A stretch of 64,000 bases of DNA from an uncultured Prevotellaceae bacterium (GTDB taxonomy: Bacteria > Bacteroidota > Bacteroidia > Bacteroidales > Bacteroidaceae), in assembly GCA_900315075.1 (NCBI GenBank), contig OMXV01000014.1, positions 22,368 through 86,367 of the forward strand, in the 5' to 3' direction. Position numbers and translations under genes: made by a program. Below are positions 25,201 to 32,614 of the stretch, one piece after another; positions within the stretch are counted from its first letter, which is position 1; each line of letters opens with the position of its first letter. The notes under the pieces are model-generated. The model did no database searches. It was given only the letters and a program-made list of their open reading frames with translations, and was not told the DNA's origin.

Positions 25201-28009
25201 CAACGTTGGTGTTTCGTGTAGCAAAATAATTCTTGTTGCTGGCATTCACGGTGACGGTGGCAAGGTTGGGGCAACTGCCATAGGCACCTTTACCGAGGTA
25301 TGTGAGTTTTGCTCCAATACCCACGCTTGCGATTGCAGTGCCATAGAACGCTTTGTCGTCGATGGTGAGCAGTGATGCCACCAATGGAGCAGAAGCCAGA
25401 TTCGTGCATCCCACGAATGCACTCTTACCGATAGACTGCAATGTGGATGGGAATGCCACAGCCTGCAGTTGGCTACAATTCTTGAACTCTTCGTCGGCAA
25501 TAGCAGTCACACCGGTGAAGTATTGCAACTCTTTGAATGATGTGATATTGGTCTTGCCCTTGAACTTGCCCTGGAGTGATGTTACAGTCTTGGCCTCCTC
25601 GTAGGTGAGTTTGCCATCGTTGTTGGCATCCCATGCATTGATACAGATATTCCCAACATTGTCATCTTCAAAGCGGATGGGCGAGTTGCTGTCGGTAAAT
25701 TCGGTGACAGTACCGAAATCCTTCCAAACATTAGCACCCTGATAGAGCTCAGTTGTGCCCACAGGCACATTAAGTGTAGCGTTCTCCACAGCCACACCTT
25801 CGAAGGTATTGGCGGGCACGTTAAGTGGTGTCTCCCAATAGACCTTGAATGATGTCATGCTTGTACAGTTGGCGAAAGCCTTTTCACCGATAGTAGTGAC
25901 AGATGGCAATACAGTGATACTCTTAAGCAGTGTAGCACCGAGGAATGCTTCCGGTGCGATGGTGATAACACCATCTGGCACGGTGACGGAGGTAACATTG
26001 CGCTTAGCGGGATACTGCAAGAGTGTAGAGTGGTCTTTTGTGAAGAGCACGCCACTGCCTGATGTATAACTTGGATTGTTTTCATTGACATCGATGGCAG
26101 TGAGCGCAGCACACGACTTGAATGCGCCGTTGCCAATATTAGCCACACCTTCTGGAATGGTCACCTTGGTGAGAGAATTACAGAAAGCAAAAGCATCGGT
26201 ACCGATGGAAACCAGACTTGCTGGGAATGTGACAGCCGTGATGGTACTACCGCTGAATGCGCCATTACCGATGGAAGTGAGCGAAGTGAAATACTGCAGC
26301 TCGTGGAACGACCCAATCTCAGCATTCTTGAATGTATTGCCAAGTGTAGTTACAGCAGCAGCCTCTTCCTTGGTGACATAGCCATCGTGGTCGGTGTCGA
26401 AAGCTGCGAGGCACACAGCCTCGGTCTTTGCGTTGGCAAAATGGATGATATTCTCGGCATACTCTGCCACGGTTCCTTCCTCAATGAAATTAAACCATTT
26501 CCATCCTGTAGCAGCCTTGTAAGCAGCTTTTGTTCCCTCGGGTACGAATAGACGACCATTGATTTCGCCAGCTTCCACAGCCTCGGCGGTGCTGAATGTA
26601 CCATCTGAGATACCAAGTGGCGATGGCCACTTCACCTCAACAATGACACCTTTCTTAACATTCTTGAAAGCACCCTTGCCAATACTCATCAATGTCTCAG
26701 GCATATAAATAGTGTGAAGGCCTGAGCATCCTGCGAAAGCCTCTTTGTCGATGGTGAGCACCTGCTCGGTGATATTAAGAGTACCGAGTGATGTCATGCC
26801 AGCGAAAGCGCTCTCACCGATAGTCTCCACATTGTTAAGACTAAGGGCAGTAAACTTCGAAGCACCAGCGGCAGCGTATGGAGCCACATTGGTAACGGTC
26901 GATGGTACAGAGAGTGTACCCGACAGGCCCATACAGTAAGCCACCATTGTCTTTCCGTCCTTTGTAATCAACGACTTATACTGTGCTGTGTGAGCATATG
27001 ATGTATTACCTGAAACCACAGCGACTTTCGTGAGTGATGTACAGTTGGCCAAAGCACCCTCACCTACCCATGTACAAATTTTAGGTACGGTGAAACCTGT
27101 CAGGCTGCTACATCCGTCGAATGCATGGTCACCAATCGACTTGATTTTTGTGCCGAGTGAAATAGCTTCAAGACTTGCACATCCATAGAATGCCTCCGAC
27201 TCAATCGATGTGACGTTGGGAGCCATCGTGATGCTCTGGAGATTTTCACAACCATAGAAAGCAGCACTTCCAATGACGGAAAGTCCGCTGAAAGAACGCA
27301 ACTCTTTAAAACTGGTAATTTCAGTGTTGCCAGTGAAGGCACCTCCAAGGTCGGTGACGTTCATAGCCTCGCGGTAACTTAGCTCGCCGTCGAAGTTAGC
27401 ATCCCAGTTCTGCACGCAGACTTCTTTGGTTTTCGGATCGTCGAAAACCATCAGCACGCTGTAGTCGGCATATGGGGAAATCTTTCCAAAGTCTTTCCAT
27501 ACCTCAGCCGTGGAATATACATCGGTATAGCCACTGAGTACATAGAGTGTGACGTTGGCGAGGTTGATATCCTCGAAGACATTTGAGTCGATGGACAATG
27601 GATTGAGCCACTGCACCTTGACAGACTTGAGTTTCGTACACCCCTGGAAAGCATAATCTCCAATATGCTGGATAGTGTTGGGGATAGTGACAGAAGTGAG
27701 TGAAGTACAATCGCTGAAGGCATCGTCGCCGATGCTTGTCACCTTGTACCACAGACCATTGTAGAGTACCCTCCATGGAATAATCATGTTGCCGGGTCCT
27801 TTTTCACCGTCTTCGCCAACACCCACGTTGGGATTGTTTGGTTGATCTGAGTTGGTGTACCAAGACTTATCCCAACCAGTCACCTCGACGGTCATCTCTG
27901 TGTCGGACGTGGTATTGTATTTCAGTCCCTCGGATGTGAAATTCACACCAAAGGCAAAATTAACCACTGCCACCGACAAAAGAGTAAACAGTAATCTTAA
28001 TTGTCTCAT
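22295..28009 (-). CDS. Giant BspA-like leucine-rich repeat surface protein
   Basis: 1,904 residues with a signal peptide (ending FAFG). It contains five or more blocks of BspA/LRR_5 repeats of about 23 residues (IGDDAFSDCTSLTSVTIPNT, IESEAFYGCASLEAISLG and many alike). Each block is introduced by an EF-hand-like module (for example WDANFDGELSYREAMNVTDL and WDTDHDGYVTKEEAAAVTTL). The C-terminal part has a dockerin-like segment (DVNEDGYADMLDVVDIVRYV), a cohesin-like domain and a sorting motif (GKGVYILNGKKVIIK). BspA-type proteins bind host or microbial surfaces in oral and gut Bacteroidetes. Internal block duplication is plain from sequence identity. Probably exported by type IX secretion. Confidence 0.9.
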   Translation of the reverse strand: MRQLRLLFTLLSVAVVNFAFGVNFTSEGLKYNTTSDTEMTVEVTGWDKSWYTNSDQPNNPNVGVGEDGEKGPGNMIIPWRVLYNGLWYKVTSIGDDAFSDCTSLTSVTIPNTIQHIGDYAFQGCTKLKSVKVQWLNPLSIDSNVFEDINLANVTLYVLSGYTDVYSTAEVWKDFGKISPYADYSVLMVFDDPKTKEVCVQNWDANFDGELSYREAMNVTDLGGAFTGNTEITSFKELRSFSGLSVIGSAAFYGCENLQSITMAPNVTSIESEAFYGCASLEAISLGTKIKSIGDHAFDGCSSLTGFTVPKICTWVGEGALANCTSLTKVAVVSGNTSYAHTAQYKSLITKDGKTMVAYCMGLSGTLSVPSTVTNVAPYAAAGASKFTALSLNNVETIGESAFAGMTSLGTLNITEQVLTIDKEAFAGCSGLHTIYMPETLMSIGKGAFKNVKKGVIVEVKWPSPLGISDGTFSTAEAVEAGEINGRLFVPEGTKAAYKAATGWKWFNFIEEGTVAEYAENIIHFANAKTEAVCLAAFDTDHDGYVTKEEAAAVTTLGNTFKNAEIGSFHELQYFTSLTSIGNGAFSGSTITAVTFPASLVSIGTDAFAFCNSLTKVTIPEGVANIGNGAFKSCAALTAIDVNENNPSYTSGSGVLFTKDHSTLLQYPAKRNVTSVTVPDGVITIAPEAFLGATLLKSITVLPSVTTIGEKAFANCTSMTSFKVYWETPLNVPANTFEGVAVENATLNVPVGTTELYQGANVWKDFGTVTEFTDSNSPIRFEDDNVGNICINAWDANNDGKLTYEEAKTVTSLQGKFKGKTNITSFKELQYFTGVTAIADEEFKNCSQLQAVAFPSTLQSIGKSAFVGCTNLASAPLVASLLTIDDKAFYGTAIASVGIGAKLTYLGKGAYGSCPNLATVTVNASNKNYFATRNTNVVFSADTTTIVLWPAKKTGTPSLNAKVKNIYPYAFSGATNITGITFNNVETIGDYAFEGCEQLTTLTIGENVTTIGEGAFINCTALQSISMPTSLTTIGQKAFNNMPVGIRCEVKWATPISIPANTFSNKETPAAGKANGLLFVPTGKRNLYKNATGWKFFNTINEGNIADYETTLINFKDSKVESLAVAAWDTDGDNKVSFDEAAAVTTLGDVFTDKPISTFAELQYFVALTEIGDNAFRNTGLTSITMPQSITRFGNSSFMGTALTTFNALPNLTEIGDSAFAYNTGFSGITISEKITAVGVGAFKGCTKMTAIKVNASNPNYTAVDGVLFNKSKTKLMQFPAGKAATEYVIDGNVTDIDEDAFLMAQTLKSVTIPVSVTSIGDNAFRACPALKKVTVEWHEPLEVPANTFEGVDVANATLYAPKGTTDLYAAADVWKDFGTIEMYLDDVAVIDFADPKVKELCVSKWDKDDDLQLTVAEAKLVKTLGTVFKGNDEITSFDELKYFTGLTSIATETFRECVSLVSISLPSSITSIGTNAFNGCVSLESIEIPAKVATVSNGAFARCTSLQTINVDEDNIKFVSEDGILYNSGKTALVAYPAGKDGSFVMPENVTVVYPYAFWGASGLTDVKISKNVVTIGESAFRETSISYINIPGSVTNIGRWAFVDCHNLKVVKLAKREQPLGVPLIFEDPQFDFSFDFSGSRLYVQAGSKSEYEEMAVWKEFETIISYPNCDVNEDGYADMLDVVDIVRYVVGIDLTRFDTFLADFDEDDDVTVADAVQLVGKIADGSAAPNINAPVMPMDKGEVTLTRDANGVISFGIDSPMSFAAFQFDLTLPEGTQVDLAQLTKRLNAHQLIYNQVDETTYRFAAISLANKVFADRQGAVLNVKATMTDYSDIVAKNIKFVTATGAIVSYDNVESASPTGIVEMEAQRSVEDGIYYNLSGIRVDNPGKGVYILNGKKVIIK

Positions 28010-28189
28010 AAGTGGATTATTGAAATTATTTTCTTTAGCGTAGTAAAAGGGGATTAAAAGGCAGTGATGAGGAATTAAAGAGACAAATGTTCATAAAATA
28101 CCTCAAGTTGGACAGTGTCAAGCCCACACCATCTTTATTCCCTAAGAATTTACCTAAGAAAGATAAGTATTATTCTATTAATATTCTGA

Positions 28190-28240
28190 AAAATCCCTCC
28201 CAAGACCCCTTTACATTGGCCGAAGGAGGGATTTTCTGGA
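28190..28240. terminator. Stem-loop terminator
   Basis: AAAATCCCTCC and GGAGGGATTTT pair across a 24-base loop, 45 bases past the stop codon of the minus-strand 28284 gene. Confidence 0.7.
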
Positions 28241-28283
28241 CATTTCCAAATAGGTTTGGTAATAAGGTTTTGAAGTTATGAAG

Positions 28284-29459
28284 TTACTTCACAACGACCT
28301 TCTTGCCGTTCATGATGTAAACGCCTTTCTGAGCGGCATTGTTCACCTTTGCACCAGTGATGGTGTAGATATCCTGATTTGCATTCTCAGCTCTCTCAAC
28401 TGTGTTGATGCCTGTGGTCTCCTCGAAAATGAAGCCTTCCACATCAGCGGTGCTGTTGAGATAAGCCTTGTAACGTGGGATAACCACGCCTTCCTGTACG
28501 CGATAGAAACCTACAACGTTGGCACCGTCCTTCACCTTAGAAGCCATAGCGTATGTGGTGTTACCAGCCACTGGGATAGCCTCATCAGGAGTACCCACGA
28601 GGAGGTTGCTTACAGGTGCGTCTTTCTCGCCGTAGTTGGCATTCAAGAAGTATGAACCAGCCTCACCCTTGAGGATCAGTGGAGTGGCAGCAGCTGGTTT
28701 TGTAACTTCTGACATCTGTACGAAACCATCTTCAACACCACTGCAAACATTGGCAGAGATACCACTCTCTGAGAAGTCGAGGTCGTCGTTGATACAGAGT
28801 GTACCAAACTTGCTTTCATTGATTTTCAGAGCGATTGACTTGGTATCGGGGAAATGGTGTGTGGTAACGATTACCTCATTATTGTCGTTCATATCGTTAA
28901 CAGGAATAAGTGTCACGTCACCAAATTCATCTTCCTCCTCTTCAAAGCCGATAATTTGACTTGCAAATTCCACTAATCTCAGATAGATAGGGCAAACGTC
29001 ATCTTCAAAGTTCTTACTTTTTCTTGCTTGGAAGGTAAATAGATTCTTTGTTTTTCCTGCTGTTGGGAAGTACAACTCGTTTGGTCTGTCAGTTTTAGCA
29101 ATCAGACGATAGAATTCTCCGTTATTTCCGCCATAACGGCTTGGATCAGTACGTTTACCTTCATTATAGGTAAAGAACGAACGGGTAAAGTCACTACCTT
29201 CAACAGGCAAAAAATAGACCTTAACGCCATCCACGTCGTATTGCTTTAACACGACATTGTCTGGTAACCAGAGGTCGCAGCTGAATCCAGCATACATCGA
29301 ATCGGTCACATTTTCAAAACTGATGGTGTATGTAACCACTTCTCCCACTGCTGCATCCATGATATTTTTGTCAGCAGTCAGCTTCAGGTGGTCCTGATTC
29401 TGTGCGGAAGCACCAGCTGCCATGAGCACCATCCCAATTCCAAGTAACAATTTTTTCAT
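28284..29459 (-). CDS. Secreted cohesin-like protein with C-terminal sorting motif
   Basis: 391 residues, signal peptide ending GASA. The N-terminal domain (LKLTADKNIMDAAVGEVVTY, YAGFSCDLWLPDNVVLKQYD) resembles the beta-sandwich of the neighbouring cohesin-like proteins. The middle has the plug-type domain common in Prevotella secreted proteins (ATPLILKGEAGSYFLNANYG). It ends with the sorting-type YTITGAKVNNAAQKGVYI then MNGKKVVVK, as in type IX substrates. Role unknown; probably surface-attached or secreted. A terminator follows, so it is the last gene of its unit. Confidence 0.75.
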   Translation of the reverse strand: MKKLLLGIGMVLMAAGASAQNQDHLKLTADKNIMDAAVGEVVTYTISFENVTDSMYAGFSCDLWLPDNVVLKQYDVDGVKVYFLPVEGSDFTRSFFTYNEGKRTDPSRYGGNNGEFYRLIAKTDRPNELYFPTAGKTKNLFTFQARKSKNFEDDVCPIYLRLVEFASQIIGFEEEEDEFGDVTLIPVNDMNDNNEVIVTTHHFPDTKSIALKINESKFGTLCINDDLDFSESGISANVCSGVEDGFVQMSEVTKPAAATPLILKGEAGSYFLNANYGEKDAPVSNLLVGTPDEAIPVAGNTTYAMASKVKDGANVVGFYRVQEGVVIPRYKAYLNSTADVEGFIFEETTGINTVERAENANQDIYTITGAKVNNAAQKGVYIMNGKKVVVK

Positions 29460-29520
29460 AATGGTTTGAATTTAATTATTTATTATTGATTATTCTATAC
29501 ATTATTATATATATAGGGGC

Positions 29521-30171
29521 CTATTCTGTCGCAACGAGTATCTGGGTGATTGTTGAAATGTCAGAAACATTGACTTTGTTGTCACCATTGATATCCACAC
29601 GCTCAATATATGAGGTTTGTTTGCCTACCACCTCGTTGACCACAATCATAAGGTCTGAGAGATTGACTTTGCCGTCCATATTGACATCTCCCCATGAGAA
29701 AGGTGAAATAGCTACAGTTGCCGTCTCTTCAGCGAAGGTATATGACTGGCATGTCTGATCGACACTCATAAGATTGTTGAACAAGAGTGTGCCGCCATTG
29801 TAGTCCTGATTGGCTGTAATTGAGAGATAGATAAGTGCTCCACTATTGCCTGTAAACGGTGTGAGGTCGTACGACGAAGTGAGAATTCGATACACCCCAG
29901 TTTCAATTTCACCGATGTGCAGCTCCTGATCCTGGTTTGAGAACCTATCAGAGAGGAAACACCTATCAATGTTCAATGTCAGTCCCTGTGGTATTTTCAG
30001 GTCAGCCTGAAATGCCACATGTGTGGCTTGAGTGTTGGAAAAATTGATTGCTACCAACTTTGTCTCTCCCGGGGCAATTTCAAAGTTGTCCACAGTGACA
30101 TTCTTGGCATTCACATTCAGCAATGAGCCGAAAGCCGCGATAAAAACCCAAAATGCTATTCTTCTTACCAT
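29521..30171 (-). CDS. Secreted cohesin-like plus dockerin-like protein (paralogue)
   Basis: 216 residues with the same plan as 21631-22284: signal peptide, cohesin-like sandwich (VTVDNFEIAPGETKLVAINF, FQADLKIPQGLTLNIDR, SGALIYLSITANQ), then two dockerin-like loops (GDVNMDGKVNLSDLMIVVNE and VDINGDNKVNVSDISTITQI). Overall identity to that protein is moderate, so they are old paralogues. A TACTTTTG promoter element is at 30278-30285. Partner proteins unknown. Confidence 0.8.
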   Translation of the reverse strand: MVRRIAFWVFIAAFGSLLNVNAKNVTVDNFEIAPGETKLVAINFSNTQATHVAFQADLKIPQGLTLNIDRCFLSDRFSNQDQELHIGEIETGVYRILTSSYDLTPFTGNSGALIYLSITANQDYNGGTLLFNNLMSVDQTCQSYTFAEETATVAISPFSWGDVNMDGKVNLSDLMIVVNEVVGKQTSYIERVDINGDNKVNVSDISTITQILVATE

Positions 30172-30519
30172 TTAAATGTTAATTGATATCAATTTCTTTC
30201 CCCAAACAATCAACTATTATAGATGTACAGTACATTATTTGACAGCCAAATTGAAAATTGGCTGATTTTTCAATGTGCAAAAGTATGAAATAAATTTCAA
30301 AAAACCTACATTTCGCCATCAACTTTTACCTAATAATAGAAAAAAGCGTCAAATTTAAGGTTTTTTTGATTTTTTAAACAAAATTTTAAGAGAGATTGTA
30401 GTAGTGAAAGTGACGTCCAAACCGGTGCATTCGGAGGATAACGTGCATAAAAAAACAGAGATGCAAAGGAAGCCATTCATCCTCTGTGTCTCTGCACTAA
30501 TAGTTTAAAATCTCAAGCC
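30172..30519. other. Promoter and terminator region
   Basis: It holds the promoter of the 30171 gene (TACTTTTG, minus strand, 30285-30278) and, at about 30458-30502, an imperfect stem (AGAGATGCAAAGGA against TCCTCTGTGTCTCT) that probably terminates the next minus-strand gene. The rest is AT-rich with no gene. Confidence 0.55.
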
Positions 30520-30924
30520 TTACAGTCCCCCTGGGTCCTGTATAGAGGAGCCATGGATTTGTTCTCCTCCCACAGCAGGGATTTGCTCTCCGATAATATA
30601 GAGTGAGAGTGCATGTGCATCGGCAGCATCCACCTTGCCGTCTCCATTGATATCAGCCTGTGCCACCTTGAATACGGAGCGTGGTGAGCCCTTGGTATAT
30701 TTGACAATATCCACAATATCAAGTGCATTGACCACATTGTCACCATTAACATCGCCGAAGACGGTGGGTGTTGTAGCGGTAGAAATATGCCTGATGCCGC
30801 TTGGTGCAACTTCACCAGTCGATGACTTCACAGAGTCACTGACTTGCTCATCGGTATTTTGATTCTGCCCCCAAGCGAGTGAGCAGAAAGCCATCATAAA
30901 TAAGAAAAAGAAGCACCTTCGCAT
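30520..30924 (-). CDS. Minimal secreted dockerin-like protein
   Basis: The start at MRRCFFFLFMMAF (30924) is chosen because the promoter -7 element (TAACTTTG at 30955-30962) lies inside the longer frame. The 134-residue product has a signal peptide ending AWGQ, a Ser/Thr/Glu-rich spacer and one dockerin-like pair (GDVNGDNVVNALDIVDIVKY and ADINGDGKVDAADAHALSLY). Nothing else is present, so it is a free dockerin module whose ligand is unknown. Confidence 0.75.
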   Translation of the reverse strand: MRRCFFFLFMMAFCSLAWGQNQNTDEQVSDSVKSSTGEVAPSGIRHISTATTPTVFGDVNGDNVVNALDIVDIVKYTKGSPRSVFKVAQADINGDGKVDAADAHALSLYIIGEQIPAVGGEQIHGSSIQDPGGL

Positions 30925-30954
30925 GAATAAATCCTGTTCTATACAATTTGGGTG

Positions 30955-30962
30955 CAAAGTTA
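30955..30962 (-). promoter_or_regulatory. Promoter -7 element (TAACTTTG) deciding the start of the dockerin gene
   Basis: A perfect TAnnTTTG lies 31 bases upstream of ATG 30924 and inside the longer alternative reading frame, which therefore cannot be translated from this promoter. Confidence 0.65.
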
Positions 30963-31019
30963 ACACTTATTTTTTAAATTTGCAAATGTAAATGCAAAAT
31001 GATTACAAATTTAAACATT

Positions 31020-31646
31020 TTATAACGTATCGAGCGGAAAAAGTCCAAATAATTGGGCATCAATCATGTCGGTGACGTGTTTGAAGTCGGATGGGTTGGA
31101 CTCAAATTTACAAGTGTCACCATCAACGATGATGAGGTGTCCTTTGTAGCCGCTAATCCAATCTTCATATCGGCGGTTAAGTCCTTCGAGGTAGTCGATG
31201 CGTATCGACTTCTCGAATTCCCTTCCTCTTTTGGATATCTGCGCAACGATATTTGGAATCGACGAACGAATGTAAATCATCAGGTCGGGGAGACCCACGA
31301 GCGAAATCATCAAGTCGAAGAGGTCGCTGTAGTTGGCGAAGTCGCGGTCGCTCATCATCCCCATATCATGGAGGTTTGGCGCAAAGATACGGGCATCCTC
31401 GAAGATAGTACGATCTTGGATGATATACTCTTTTGTCTTAGAAATTTCCACTACTTCCTTAAAGCGTTTGTTAAGGAAATAAATTTGTAGGTTGAACGAC
31501 CACCGTGGCATGTCGGCGTAGAAGTCGTCGAGATAGGGGTTGTCGTCAACGGGTTCATATCTGGGCTGCCAGCCATATCTTTTTGACAGCATTCTGGTGA
31601 GGGTGGTCTTGCCACAGCCGATGTTTCCTGCTACTGCGATGTGCAT
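31020..31646 (-). CDS. Deoxynucleoside kinase (dAK/dGK type)
   Basis: The 208-residue product starts MHIAVAGNIGCGKTTLTRML, a P-loop directly at the N-terminus as in deoxyadenosine/deoxyguanosine kinases; the longer frame adds an unlikely N-terminus. Further family motifs are YLDDFYADMPRWSFNLQIYF, the base-sensing QDRTIFEDARIFA and the LID-type arginines (SKRGREFEKSIRIDYL). It phosphorylates deoxynucleosides for salvage of dNTPs. A second member follows upstream at 31775; the two are tandem paralogues about 50% alike by eye and could have different base preference, as the tandem pairs of lactobacilli do. Confidence 0.9.
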   Translation of the reverse strand: MHIAVAGNIGCGKTTLTRMLSKRYGWQPRYEPVDDNPYLDDFYADMPRWSFNLQIYFLNKRFKEVVEISKTKEYIIQDRTIFEDARIFAPNLHDMGMMSDRDFANYSDLFDLMISLVGLPDLMIYIRSSIPNIVAQISKRGREFEKSIRIDYLEGLNRRYEDWISGYKGHLIIVDGDTCKFESNPSDFKHVTDMIDAQLFGLFPLDTL

Positions 31647-31683
31647 GGTATTTGGGAGTTTTTGGGAGTTTAGAAATGATGGG

Positions 31684-31708
31684 GCTGCGACATGTCGCAG
31701 CATAGGGG
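31684..31708 (+). repeat. REP-like palindrome with CATAGGG tag
   Basis: GCTGCGACATGTCGCAGC is a perfect palindrome followed by ATAGGGG. It lies between the two kinase genes and the same tag follows 50193-50205. A GGGATGGGAGTGATGAG tandem repeat follows to about 31775. Confidence 0.6.
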
Positions 31709-31774
31709 ACACGAGGGTGATGGGGGTGATGAAAGGGATGGGAGTGATGAGAGGGATGGGGGTGATGAGGTGGT

Positions 31775-32395
31775 TTATGGTGGGAAGAGACCGAAAAGCT
31801 GGGCGTCGATGCGGTCAACGATGCGTGCGAAATCGGCCGGCCGGTTGAGGAAGTCGAGCTGATCGACCTCCACAGTAAGAACCTTGCCCCGGTATTTATG
31901 ATAGATAAAGTCGTCGTAGCGAGTGTTTAGATTTTTCAGGTAGTCGAGCTGCATCTGCTGCTCATACTCTCTGCCTCGCCGCTGTATGTTCTGCACGAGA
32001 TGTGGGATGGATGCCTTGAGATAGATCATCAGGTCGGGATACTTGACAATAGACATCATCGACTCAAAGAGGTCCATGTAGCAATGGAAGTCACGGTCGT
32101 CAAGATTGCCCATGGCATAGTTGTTGGCAGTGAAGACATAGACACCCTCGAAAATGCTGCGGTCTTGAATGATGGTCTCCTCGGAACGCGAGATATCGAG
32201 CAAGTCGCGGAATCGCTGCTTGAGGAAATAGACCTCGAGTGCAAACGACCACCGTGGGATGTCCTTGTAGTAGTCTTCGAGATATGGGTTGAACTCCACG
32301 GCCTCAAACTGCGGTGTCCACCCATAGTGTCGGGCGAGCATCGTGGTGAGCGTGGTTTTCCCACTACCTATATTTCCTGCTATAGCTATATGCAT
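31775..32395 (-). CDS. Deoxynucleoside kinase paralogue
   Basis: 206 residues starting MHIAIAGNIGSGKTTLTTML (P-loop), with NPYLEDYYKDIPRWSFALEV, QDRSIFEGVYVFTANN and RRGREYEQQMQLDYL as in the deoxynucleoside kinase family. Role: cytosolic salvage phosphorylation of deoxynucleosides. It is the first gene of the pair; its promoter (TAATTTTG at 32414-32421, minus) is only 19 bases from the start codon. Differences from its neighbour after the DR[TS]IFE motif may reflect substrate choice; this is inference. Confidence 0.9.
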   Translation of the reverse strand: MHIAIAGNIGSGKTTLTTMLARHYGWTPQFEAVEFNPYLEDYYKDIPRWSFALEVYFLKQRFRDLLDISRSEETIIQDRSIFEGVYVFTANNYAMGNLDDRDFHCYMDLFESMMSIVKYPDLMIYLKASIPHLVQNIQRRGREYEQQMQLDYLKNLNTRYDDFIYHKYRGKVLTVEVDQLDFLNRPADFARIVDRIDAQLFGLFPP

Positions 32396-32483
32396 AAATC
32401 AACTGTTGGCATACAAAATTAGTGTTTTTTTTGGAAATGGCGAAAAAACGAGTGAAAAAAACTGCCATCTACCCAAAAAAGTG

Positions 32484-32491
32484 TATTTTTG
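32484..32491 (+). promoter_or_regulatory. Promoter -7 element (TATTTTTG) of the metal ATPase
   Basis: A perfect TAnnTTTG precedes a leader of about 120 bases that is mostly the GTGAGAGGTAAGAG repeat. Confidence 0.55.
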
Positions 32492-32504
32492 CAAAGGAGA
32501 TAGA

Positions 32505-32580
32505 GAAGTGAGAGGTAAGAGGTAAGAGGTGAGAGGTGAGAGGTAAGAGGTGAGAGGTAAGAGGTGAGAGGTGAGAGACA
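32505..32580. repeat. Short tandem repeat (GTGAGAGGTAAGAG units) in ATPase leader
   Basis: Around ten 7-base units of the form GAGAGGT/AAGAGGT. The family recurs at 36433-36621, 47763-47812, 53687-53740, 57305-57425 and 61208-61275. Its purine-rich sequence may act as an extended ribosome-binding region, which is speculative. Confidence 0.8.
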
Positions 32581-32614
32581 ACTAACAACTAACTAGCAAC
32601 TAACAACAAACAAC

